Source of the DNA: Euonymus europaeus
Lineage: Eukaryota; Streptophyta; Magnoliopsida; Celastrales; Celastraceae
Assembly (NCBI GenBank): GCA_963580455.1
Contig: OY756963.1
Span: 17,193,555-17,257,554, forward strand
DNA: 64,000 bases
Direction of reading: 5' to 3'
Shown: positions 36,196 through 46,429 of the stretch, piece after piece
Layout: each line of letters opens with the position of its first letter
Numbering within the stretch: position 1 is the stretch's first letter
Notes under the pieces: generated by a model
What the model saw: only the letters and a program-made list of their open reading frames with translations
Database searches by the model: none
What the model was told of the DNA's origin: nothing
Program-made: the position numbers and the translations under genes

Positions 36196-38094
36196 TATAG
36201 TACCCTATTTTTGTCCGGGTTCGGTCCAATATTCTTATTTTTGGAGGCTCAATAATATTTGTTTTGGATGACTTTTGGGCACAATCCCTCACTCACCATC
36301 TTCACCCACTTCTCCATCACTATCACCCACCAACCACCACCAACCATTCCTACCTACTAATTCACCCACCCCCACCTAATCTCCACCTACCCTAACACTA
36401 CCACCACCTCTTCTCTTCTTATACCAAAAAAATGTCACTCAAAGAGGGGAAGAGAAAACCCTTATTCTCTAGAATCCAGCAGTCTTAACCCTCTTTTCTC
36501 CCAACTTAAGCCACCACCACAATTCTTCTCCTCCCCTAATACACTAAAAAGCCACATCACCACACAAACCACGATTCTCACTGCCACCATATGTTCACCT
36601 TCTGAAGCTCCAAATCATAATCCGACCGTTCAAAATCAAGATCACTCCTTCCTCTAATCACTGTGCAAAAAATCAGCAAAATCCAACCACAGAAAGCCCC
36701 CCATCCGCCACTATTTCCGAACTCTATTTTGAGAAATATCCCTACACAAATCAGTTCGGAAACCAGTTTTGAAACTAACCTTCTGAAGCTTCAAATCATA
36801 ATCCGACCGTTCAAAATCAATATCACTCTGTCCTCTAACCACCGTCCAAAAATCAGCAAAATCCAACCACAGATAGCCCTCCATCAATCAACATTCCCGA
36901 ACTCCGTTTTGAGAAATATCACTATAAAAATCAGTTCGGAAACCAGTTTTGAAACTGATCTTCTGGAACTTCAAATCACAATCTCACCGTTCAGAATCAA
37001 GCACCGACTTTCCTCTAAGCACTGTCAAAACACCAGCCAAATCGAACCATGAATAATTGTCCAAGAGGTACTATTCCCGAAACTGTATTTTTGAGCATTT
37101 CTCCTTAGTGTTTTAGTTTTTTAGATCTTTGAATGTTATATGTGGGCTTAAAATTGTATTTAGGGTTTTTTAGGAATTTGGGCCAGAAACATATGGTGTA
37201 AGGCTTGGGCCCGATTTAGAAATTTATGGGTTCCTTGATTTTGTTAAATGGACCGGATGTTACATGTATATATGTGGGGTTTTAATTCTTTTGGGCTTTG
37301 TTGTATTTTGATTTTTAGATTTAGGTTGGGGCTTTGAGTATTAATTAGGGTTTGTAAATATGTATTTGGGCCTAAGGCCATGTAAATAAAAATAATAAAA
37401 ATTACATACGTGATTTTAGGGTGTTAGAAACATGTAAACACTTAGGGTTCGTGTACATATTAAATAAATGTTTATATTACATACTTGGCGTTGTTTAAAT
37501 ATATTTGACGTTAATCCGACGACGGAACTAATCGAGTGACATTGGATGTTTTCGATCGGATTCTTGAGGAAATTTTTAGAGAATTCCTAACCATTGGATG
37601 AAGATGAGTTCTTATTTTTATTTTTCAGCATTCATATTGTATATTTTATGTGTATAAAAATTATATCAAAAGTCTTAACCTACGATGAAACTGATTTGGG
37701 GAATGCATTGGATGCACCCTCAGAGAAAATTCTTGAGGTGAGAGTGTTTCATAGATACTTAACCATTGGATGGAAGAGTCCCATGAATCTCAATATTAGA
37801 CTCTCAATATGATTTTTATATTCTGTCTTATTATCGTACTCAATGTGTATATTTTGTTAATATGTCACACTTGATTTTTAATCATTTAATGGGATAATAA
37901 AAGTTAAATTGACAACTGTTTTTTTTAAAACAGACGTTGTGGGGTGCCTCACACCTTCCCTATATGTAACAAACTCACTTACCCATTTTTCTGGATTTTC
38001 GCAGACTAAATTATTTTTATTGGTGACTAATTGCACCTATTACAATTGGTGGCGACTCTCTTTTAAAATTTCTCTCGCAAAACCGGTTGCGATA
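36196..38094 (+). repeat. Nested element 3' LTR, 1899 bp
   Basis: Starts TATAGTACCCTATTTTTGTC (the TG end has become TA), ends CCGGTTGCGATA. It is about 200 bp longer than the 5' LTR because an internal block (CTTCAAATCATAATCCGACC .. AAACCAGTTTTGAAAC) is present once more, around 36780-36960. Confidence 0.9.
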
Positions 38095-38099
38095 GTGCT
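38095..38099. repeat. Right target-site duplication GTGCT
   Basis: Partner of 32159-32163. Confidence 0.92.
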
Positions 38100-39857
38100 C
38101 AATTGAAATCAGTCTATGAGCGGGAATTGATGGCTATTGTCTTTGCGGTTCAAAAATGGCGACATTATTTGTTGGGCTAGCATTTTACCATCCGCACCGA
38201 TCAGCGCAGTATCAAATATTTATTGGAGCAGCGAGTCCTTTCGATGGAACAACAAAAATGGTTATCTAAATTGCTAGGTTTCTCTTTTGATATTGAATAT
38301 AAACCAGGGACTGAAAATCGCGTCGTTGACGCTCTTTCGCGGAAGACCCAATCCTTTGCAGCTCATTTTCTGGTTGAAGTGGCGGACGCTTTGCCCCATG
38401 CCTTAGTGTTGACTTCGTTATCGTTACAATTTCAAGCTCTATCTAAGTCTCACTATGCCGATTTTTCTGCACTGGCAGCGAAAACTAATGGGGATACTCA
38501 ACTGCGGATAATTATGCAGGATTTACTGCTGGACCGAACTAGTCATCCGGGATTTCACGTTCGTCAGGGGGTGTTATTCTTTCAGGATCGATTGGTGATT
38601 CCCAAGTCGTCGCCTCGGGTGTCCTTGTTACTTCATGAATTCCATAGTCCCCCTTGTGGAGGACATGCAGGTGTGTTGAAGACTTTTAAAAGATTATTCA
38701 GTGTGCTTTACTGGGAAGGAATGCAGAAGGATGTCGAGAAGTTTGTGTCCTCTTGTGCGGTGTGTTAACAAAATAAATCTTCTAACTCTCGGCTTGCTGG
38801 GTTGTTACAACCTCTCCCTATTCCTCAACGTGCTTGGGATGATCTGACGATGGATTTTATTACGGGGCTTCCTCGAGCGCGGAGGTTGGATACAATTATG
38901 GTGGTGGTTGATAGATTAACGAAATATAGCCATTTCCTTCCACTGGGTCATCCTTTCACAGCTCCAGAGGTGGCAAAGCTATTTGCAAAGGAGATTATTA
39001 AATTACATGGGTTTCCTCGATCGATTGTCACTGACCAGGACCGGGTGTTTATGAGTATATTTTGGAAAGAGTTATTCCGTTTGGCAGGCACGCAATTGAA
39101 TTTCAGTTCTGCATATCATCCGCAAATGGATGGTCAGACAGAAGTGGTGAATCGTAGTGTGGAGGCTTATTTGAGATGTGTTGTGAACAACAACCCCAAG
39201 CGTTGGGTTGACTGGATACACTGGGCGGAATTATGGTATAACATTTCTTTTCATAGCGCTGCCCAAATGACCCCTTTCAAGGCTTTATATGGTCGTGATC
39301 CCCCACAGATTTTGGCATATTCTGAGGATTGTCCTGTGCCTGCAGTGCACCAGGAGATGATGGATCGAGAGTCTATTTTATCAGAGTTGAAACAACATCT
39401 CCATTGGGCTCAGGTTCACATGAAGCAAGTTGCGGATGGCAAGCGACGCGATGTTTCGTTTGAACCGGGTGATAAAGTTTATTTGCGATTGCAACCATAC
39501 CGTCTCAAATCTTTGGCTTCTAAGCCAAATGAGAAATTGGGTCCTCATTACTATGGCCCTTTCGAGGTTCTGGAACGTGTGGGGCAAGTCACTTATAAAC
39601 TCCAGCTCTCTGCAGGTCCAATGGTGCACCATGTCTTTCATATTTCACAACTCAAAGCAGCTCCACAAGCTTCCACGGAAGTCCTGCCTCTGCCGCCCAT
39701 GTTATCTGAGGAGCTAGAGCTTCAGGTTCAACCAGCTGAGGTATTATCTAGCCGTAGCAATTCGCAAGGTGAGCAAGAAGTGTTGATGCGTTGGTAGGAT
39801 TTGAGCTCTGCAGACGTCACGTCTAGCTCCCTGGAGAGCCTAGAGGCGCTATCTCAA
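38100..39857 (+). pseudogene. Chromovirus RNase H end, integrase and chromodomain-like tail
   Basis: RNase H resumes ([26 protein letters not shown], stop at 38178, HFTIRTDQRSIKYLLEQ). Then the integrase zinc region (H..H..C..C, ending CAVC with stop TAA at 38766) and core: D in MDFITGLPRA, D in IVTDQDRVF, E in QTEVVNRSVE. The C-terminus has PGDKVYLRLQPYR, KLGPHYYGPFEVLERVG and VFHISQLK, followed by EVLMRW, stop TAG at 39795 and a chromodomain-like DLSSADVTSSSLESL. Apart from nonsense codons the frame is open from 38100 to about 39850. Confidence 0.9.
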
Positions 39858-40079
39858 TTTTGGGTGATCCTCTATCGGCTTCTCATGATAAGTATTCGGA
39901 GCTTCCTTCTCTAATTGGGCGGTCCAAGAAAGCAATATTCAGGGATGTGAAGAATAAGGTTGGCTCTAAACTCCAAAGGCTAGAAAGAGCGCAACTCATC
40001 AAAGGGGGCAAAGAAATTCTAATCAAAGTTGTGACTCAAGCTATTCCTACCTATACCATGTCATGCTTCAAGCTCCCCT

Positions 40080-40197
40080 CCTCTTCATGCAATGAAATTT
40101 CCTAGTATATAGCAAGATTTTGTTGGGATGGTACTGCTCCTCTCCATGTAATGAAATTACCTAGTATATAGCAAGATTTTGGTGGGATGGTACTGCT
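40080..40197 (+). repeat. 59-bp tandem duplication inside the LINE
   Basis: 40080-40138 and 40139-40197 both read CCTCT-CATG-AATGAAATT-CCTAGTATATAGC.. GGGATGGTACTGCT. It repeats the codons around the LINE WWDGT block. Confidence 0.85.
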
Positions 40198-40546
40198 GAA
40201 AAAAGAAGAATTCATTGGTGGTCTTGGGAGCGTGTTTGTAACTCTAAGCACTCGGGTGGCCTAAGTTTTCGAGATCTTGAAGCTTTTAATATGGTTCTTC
40301 TCACTACGCAAGGATTGCAGTTATTGCCAACCCAGAGTCTTTATTCTCTAAGGTATATAAGGCGTGATATTATCCTCATTCAAATTTTTTAAAGGCACGG
40401 CTTGAAACTTTTCCGTCATATGCTTGTAGGAGTATTTTCCAATCCAAACCAGTTGTTGAGGGAGGTGTTAAGTGGAGAATTGGAAATGGTGGAGATGTTC
40501 ACATTGGCACTGAGCCATGGTTAACTTTAGGCAAAATTGTAGGTAG

Positions 40547-41353
40547 GTCTACTTTATAAGACTTGATAAGGTCACTCATTTAAACTTATTTGTAATCAAG
40601 TGTAGTTATTAGATTTTTTTATAATTAATTTGATTTCTATTTTCTGGATTTATGCCAAAATTGGAGACTTGTAAGAAAAATATATATTAAATGAAGAAAA
40701 TTTAATTTAGAAAATATATTAATTTTTCTATTTTAATTAATTATTTTATTGCCTTAATCAATATGTTGAGCATACACAGCCCGTTAGGGTTTAGCGAATT
40801 CGTTCTTGTTAGAGTTTAACACTTATTATTTAGGTTACAGTATGAAAATCCGATACACAAGCCCGTTAGGGTTTAGCGAATTCGTTCCCTTTAAAACACT
40901 TGTTGTTTATGTTACAACATAAAAATACGATACACGAGCCCGTTAGAGTTTAATGAATCCATTCCCTTTAGGATTTAATATTTCTTGTTTAGGGTATAAC
41001 TTGAAAATACGATACACGAGCCCATTAGATTTAGCGAATCCGTTCCTTTTAGGGTTTAATACTTTCTATTTAGGTTAATATAGTGGAAAAAAAATTATAT
41101 AGCATATATAGTAATTAAATTAATTTTGAAAAATAATGTAATTTTAAAAGTACGATAAAAAATATTGATAATGAGTCTTGTTAGAGAGAGTTTTACGTAC
41201 TAAGTTCGAATATGTAATTTTTTTAAAAATTTACCATGTATTTTAAGAGAGAAAACGTTTTAAAAATTTGTTTAAAGTTGCATTGAATTGGATTTCATTC
41301 AAAATAAGTTTTATTGGTGGACTTAAACCTTAATAAGTCCACAAAAATAGACC
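40547..41353. mobile_element. Non-autonomous DNA element inserted in the LINE (candidate)
   Basis: The LINE reading breaks at about 40546 and resumes at about 41357. The ends are imperfectly inverted: left GGTCTACTTTATAAGACTTG and right, reverse-complemented, GGGTCTATTTTTGTGGACTT, with similarity continuing through ATAAGGT and AAACTTATTTTG for about 60 bp. There is no coding frame. Target duplication is not clear. Confidence 0.5.
40778..41095 (+). repeat. ~82-bp minisatellite, 4 units
   Basis: Units begin AGCCCGTTAGGGTTTAGCGA at 40778, 40860, 40937 and 41019 and each includes GATACAC near its end. They lie within the candidate DNA element. Confidence 0.88.
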
Positions 41354-42668
41354 CTCGTGCAATTCTCCTTTAAATCTATTTTGAAGCTTTCCGAGGCTCA
41401 TAGTGTGTCTATGGTTTATTCTCTCATTGATCATCACTCTCAGACTTGGAAGGAACTGATTTTTCGTTCAATGTTCCTTCACATTGATAGTGATTTGATC
41501 TTGGCAACCCTTATTAGTGTGAGAAATTCAGGGGATAGGCTCATTTGGCATAAGGAAGCTAAGGGGAATTTTTTGGTCCACAGTGCTTACCATGTGGTTC
41601 AACAATTAAAATCCGAAGGGGAGTCAGTGGGCAGTTCTTCCTTATCTTTGAACTCTTTTCCATGGAAGCGGTTATGGAGTTTGGAAGTGCCAAGTAAGAT
41701 GAAGCACTTCATTTGGCAGGCTATCAATAATCAATAGCCTTGTAATTATGCTTTAGCCAAGAAGAAAATTACTCAGGATGGGAGATGGATCCTGTGTGGT
41801 AATGATATGGAGCATATATCCCATGCCCTCTTGGAATGCAATTAAGCCACTGAGATTTGGAAAAATTCCAGGTGTGAGGCTTATTCTTCAAAGAAGAACT
41901 CCTTGAGATTTGATGATTGGCTAGGCCAAATTCTTTTATCTGGGGATGGAAAGGCTGTTGTGAGGGTTGTGTTCCTTTTATTGGCTATTTGGTCGAATTG
42001 AAATTCTTTCATTTTTGAAGGAATGCGTCGCTCGGCTAATGCTACACTCTTTTATCGATTCGTACATTTCTGGCTTTGCCCAGGCCTATGCATCTAGATA
42101 TCAGTCTCGAGCTTCCATTGTTGTTGCAGGTTCAAATGCTTGGAGACCCCCTGTTTGTGGTTTGTTCAAGCTTAATGTGGATGGGGCTGTTTTTGTGAGT
42201 CCAAATCTATAAGGGTGGGTGCGGTGATTAGAGACCATAGTGGACAGTTCTGTGCTGCTTTCTCGGAGGTAGTCCACTGGTCATGTGGTCCTTTGATAGC
42301 TAAAGCTTTGGCTATCTTTCAGGGCCTCCAATTCTCTTAAAGCTGGTTTTGGATTTATGCTTCTGGAATTGGATTTCAAAAAGCTTATCAATTATTCGAT
42401 TCTCTTGGCTCTAATGAGTATACTTTTTCTCCAATTGGACATATTGTGGATGATATTAAGGAACTCTTAAGGTCCTTTGTTTCCGTTGATTTCCAATTTG
42501 CAAGGTGTTGCAACAAGGTTTCTCATATGCTAGCTAGGAACTCTGTCATGTTCCAAATTCTATGTCTTGGTTGGGCGCTTGCCCCTTCTTCTTGACTCAA
42601 TCAGTGTATGCTGATTATGTAGCCATTTCTATTTCTTAATGAAGTCGCATTTTTCATCAAAAAAAAAC

Positions 42669-42875
42669 TATCATATAGAATTTCTAATGCTGTAAACACG
42701 ATTCTACCACTGAATTGTAGCCATCAAATATCAACAGAGCAGTACACAGAAGGAAGCATCTAGACGTCACTCATGTGAGGAGGATATGTAGAATTGGAAA
42801 CTAAATTTTTTATAGAAAGAGTTGTCGATGGACAATACTTGCAAAGCTCAAAATCATTAAGGGTAAACGTATTTT
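42669..42875. repeat. Flanking repeat, left copy
   Basis: CTATCATATAGAATTTCTAA .. GAAGGAAGCATCTAGACGTC (about 42669-42800) recurs in the same orientation at 44482-44615 with small differences. It starts directly after the LINE poly(A). Confidence 0.8.
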
Positions 42876-43483
42876 AGCTACAGTCATTTGGTAATCGGAA
42901 TTTTTAATTGAAATTGTAACTCATGTGAGAATCATCAATAATTGAGGCAAATAAAAATAACCGAATGAACTATGCATAAATAATCACAGAAATCAAAAAC
43001 AAGGCCAGATAAATAGATATCACAGATCAAATGCATCCAAACTTGAGATGGAATGCTCATCGGCTAGTAGTCTACTAACCTGGGAAAGATGTGCAGAATC
43101 CAAGACTCGGATGTGAGAGCAAATCAGCAGTAGAACAGGACACTTACAATGCAGAAATTCCTGGAGATGAACGGTATCAGCTACAGTCATTTGGTAATCG
43201 AAATTTTTAATCGGAATTGTAACTCTTGTGAGAATCATCAATAATTGGGGCAAATAAAAATAAGCGAATGAACTATGCATAAATAATCACAGAAAGCAAA
43301 AATAAGGCCAGATAAATAGAAATCACAGATCAAATGCATCCAAACTTGAGATGGAATGCTCATCGGCTAGTAGTCTACTAACCTGGGAAAGACGTGCAAA
43401 ATCCAAGACTCAAATCTGAGAGCAAATCAGCGGCAGAACAGGACAGTTACAAAGCAGAAATTCCGGGAGATGAACGGTATCAG
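42876..43483. repeat. 303-bp tandem duplication
   Basis: Copies 42876-43178 and 43179-43483. Both begin AGCTACAGTCATTTGGTAAT and end GAGATGAACGGTATC. They differ at several positions, so this is not very recent. No coding. Confidence 0.88.
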
Positions 43484-44481
43484 TCATTTTTAAAAAGGAG
43501 GGTAATTTTAACCTTAAAATTATGAAAAAAACAGTCGTAAATAAAAAAAAAGAGAACCTGAGAAAAACTGGTGCTCACATTCAAAGGGATTTTTTATTTT
43601 TTTTGTAATAAGTTTTTTTTATCCTGGGCATAGTAATAAAATATTTGTGGGACAAAACAAAACAATGACCAGGAAAATTAAGCAAGAGAAAAGAGATAGT
43701 AGCAGATAAACAAATGAAATGGAAACTTGCATACCAATGAGCCAAAAAATCATACATCACCAACAACGAACATAATTAAGTGGTAAATAATAGTGGAAAA
43801 CAGAAAGAAACACAAGGAAAATCAGGTAAAGATTGAAAAAAAGGAGAGCACACATAATGAAACTGAAATTTGGATGTATCAACAACAAGAAGCACAATCA
43901 GGTGCCTCGCTTAAAGGGGGGTCTCAAAAGATTTCACAGATACAGGGTCAAATATCCATAGCATATAGACAAAAGGGATATTGGAAAATGGCCAAGAACT
44001 GTATAAACCATAAGCAGTCTAATGGTAAAATAATCACTAACAACAACTAATACAGTAAATTCATGAACCAGACAAATTGACAAACGGAACCATTAAAAAT
44101 GAGGGAAAGGAATTGATGAACATTTATCGATCCCAGAAAGCAAATTAACAGTGAATGAACGAAGGGAGAACAAACCCCAAGATTCGAAGCTCCCAAAAAG
44201 TCAAGTTATGAGACGAATCCTAAACCCCGGAAAAATAAGGAAAACACCATCAGCGACCGAGGAAGAAGAGAGGCAAACTGCTATGTATGCGACTCACTAA
44301 GCTCCAAAAGATTAGACAGCAGCCAAATGGATGGTAAACTGAGAGATCGTGTATCTAGGAATTCTCTCCACTGCTATTCTATTTTGATTTTTTGATGGCC
44401 TAGGCGCGCGCTCGAGATTTAATTCATCAATCAGTACTTGCGAGATAAACAATTTAATCATAGCAGTGCAGTGTACCTAAC
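43484..44481. other. non-coding; dispersed repeat copy 2
   Basis: 43703-43920 matches 17566-17740. 44055-44130 resembles 27900-28010. A moderately GC-rich stretch (44190-44440) could be an old gene leader, but no coding frame follows on either strand. Confidence 0.5.
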
Positions 44482-44615
44482 TATCATATAGAAATTCTAA
44501 TACTGTAAACATAATGCTACCACAAATTGTAGCCATCAAATATTCAGTTAACAGAGCACGACACAGAAGGAAGCATCTAGACCTCACTAATGCGAGGAGG
44601 ATATCCAGAACCCCC
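44482..44615. repeat. Flanking repeat, right copy
   Basis: Partner of 42669-42800. Together they bracket about 1.7 kb. Confidence 0.8.
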
Positions 44616-45128
44616 AGCGACTCTCCTCCCTTTTTCGATCCTCTCTCTCAAAAACCAGACCATGAAAATCCGTTTTCTCACTCTGTGTGCCCGTCCCTCA
44701 TTTTGTCAAGAAGCTTCTAACTTCTTTTCTAGTGGGCTTTCCTTTACATGGGCTACTGGGTTTTGGGCTTTATATATATATTTTTCCCTTTTGAGAAACA
44801 AAATTGGGTGGATCTTTGTTCAGGTTAAATAGGCTTGTGTTAAGCTAGCGTAGGATTATGGGATAATATAAAGCAGGTCTTAAGTAATGTCACTATTTAT
44901 CGACTACTCATAAAAAAAATCTTCAATTACAAGTTTAGTCACATGAAATTTTTATCTACCGAAAATACTTTTGACATTTCAAAAATCTAAAAAAAAAATT
45001 ATTCATCATATTCTAGAACTCTCTCTCATTCTCTCACGTTTTCTTTCACAAAAATCTCTTTTTCAGTCACCTTCACACATTTTTGATCATTTTTTAGCAA
45101 AATCAAATGGGTAAGTTCCTATTTTTAT

Positions 45129-45130
<2 letters not shown>
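44616..45130. other. no gene recognised
   Basis: The short frames here (44514-44720, 44590-44832) have no recognisable domain. A TATATATATATTTTT run lies at about 44772. Confidence 0.4.

Positions 45131-45198
<68 letters not shown>
45131..45198 (+). repeat. (TC)34 microsatellite
   Basis: Uninterrupted TC dinucleotides for 68 bp. Confidence 0.98.
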
Positions 45199-45201
<3 letters not shown>

Positions 45202-46230
45202 TTGTTAGTTTTTTTCCAAGATTTATAGTTTTTTTTCAAGATATATAATTCATTTTTCAAGATCTTCAGTTCATTTCAAGAACTATGATTTTTTTTTCAA
45301 GATCTATGCTTCTTTTTGTAAGATCTTCAATATTTTTTTATTTAAGATCTTTAGTTTTTTTCAAGTCTATGATTTTTTTAAAGATTTATAGTTTAGATAC
45401 TGACATGCTTGTTGTTTGAGAATATGATTGATATTGTCTGTAATTTCAATACTATTTGTTGTTGGGATACTGTCTGTAATTTTTTTGAACTTGTTGATAC
45501 TAGCTCCTTGTTATGAAAATATTGTTTCTACTATCTGTGAGTTCGATATTGTCTATGAATTCGATATTGTCTATGAATTCGATATTCTTAATGAATATGA
45601 TATTGTATGTTGTTGGTACTGTCTATGAATTCTTTAAAGTTGTTGATACTGTCAACGCCCTTGTTTTGATAATACGGTTGCTATTGTCTATGAATTGGAT
45701 AATTTCTGTTAACTTGATATTGTTTGTGAATTTGATTTTGTCCATAAATTTGATATTGTTAATGAAATTGATACTACTTGTTAATTTGATACTATTTGTG
45801 AGTATATGGTTGATACTTATTGGTATATTCGTGTTGGTATCTTATTAATATGAAATGTGTTAACAGTGGTTGATATTTAGTACTGTCTATCTGATACTGT
45901 CATTCTCTATCGTGAACATTTCTGATGTTTTATATACAATAATGACAAAGATGAGGCTGGAGATAATTTCATTTTAGAAAGTAATAAACTGTATTTTGGA
46001 GAATATATTGGATATTGTCTATTTAAGTTGGTACTGTCATGCTAATTGATACTATCATGTAAACTGGTGGTGCATTTTTTGTAATTTTACGTCAGCTCGA
46101 ACTCTGATATAAAATGATACTATTATATCTGTTGGTACTGTTAGATAGATTAGTATTGTCATATTATTTGATATTGTAATATCATGTGGTATTATCATAA
46201 AGATATTTTTTTCAGACTCAAAACAAGTGG
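45199..46230. repeat. Degenerate minisatellites
   Basis: 45200-45385 repeats TTTTTCAAGATCTATAGTT-like units of about 20-25 bp. From about 45425 to 46210 follows an ~18-bp family, clearest at 45540-45590 as ATTGTCTATGAATTCGAT, later as GGTACTGTCATATTA-like words. The frames 45428-45628 and 45513-45848 are translations of this repeat. Confidence 0.75.
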
Positions 46231-46429
46231 ACAACAATGCTCATCCACTAATTTTAATGTGAACACCTATTTCAATATTACGTGTCTACTCGTTGATCAT
46301 TGTTCTCAATGCAATCAAACCGAAAACCCCTCTATAGCTATAGAATATCGACATAAAACACTCATATGTTATTATCATCATAAACAATATTAAATTCACA
46401 AATAATACAAACATCATTAACAACAAGAT

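Larger units (their letters stand above)
32164..38094 (+). mobile_element. Non-autonomous LTR retrotransposon (LARD-like) nested in the chromovirus
   Basis: 5' LTR 32164-33863, primer-binding site 33866-33883, non-coding interior, polypurine tract before 36196, 3' LTR 36196-38094, and a 5-bp target duplication. The interior (about 2.3 kb) has no gag, protease, RT or integrase that I can recognise; only short frames occur. The primer site is of the TGGCGACTC..GGGGA type known from Ogre/Tat elements, so an Ogre/Tat-like helper is likely. LTRs are about 97% identical by eye over the first 370 bp. Confidence 0.88.
28996..39857 (+). mobile_element. Ty3-gypsy chromovirus, split by a nested insertion
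   Basis: Plus-strand element: partial 5' LTR ending at 29315, primer-binding site at 29317-29329, gag, zinc knuckle, protease, RT, RNase H, integrase and a chromodomain-like C-terminus. A 5.9-kb LTR element (32164-38094) sits within RNase H, after codons SDRA. The 3' end breaks off at about 39857, where LINE sequence begins, so the 3' LTR is gone. Its coding frame has eight nonsense codons and a few frameshifts. Confidence 0.92.
39858..42668 (+). mobile_element. L1-type LINE, 5' truncated and interrupted
   Basis: Reads, in several frames, as the C-terminal half of a plant LINE ORF2: LPSLIGRSKKAIFRDVKNKV, LIKGGKEILIKVVTQAIPTYTMSCFKLP, GGLSFRDLEAFNMVLL, WRIGNGGDVHIG, then after an insertion DRLIWHKEAKGNFLVHSAYH, a zf-RVT region ending HISHALLEC, and RNase H (FKLNVDGAVF, IRDHSGQF). 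It ends in a short poly(A) at 42659-42667. Many stops and frameshifts are present. The RT catalytic block is not included. Confidence 0.85.

Noticed and set aside
45428..45848. Two overlapping frames with repeating NLI/EFDIVY words
   Set aside because: They are translations of the ~18-bp minisatellite.
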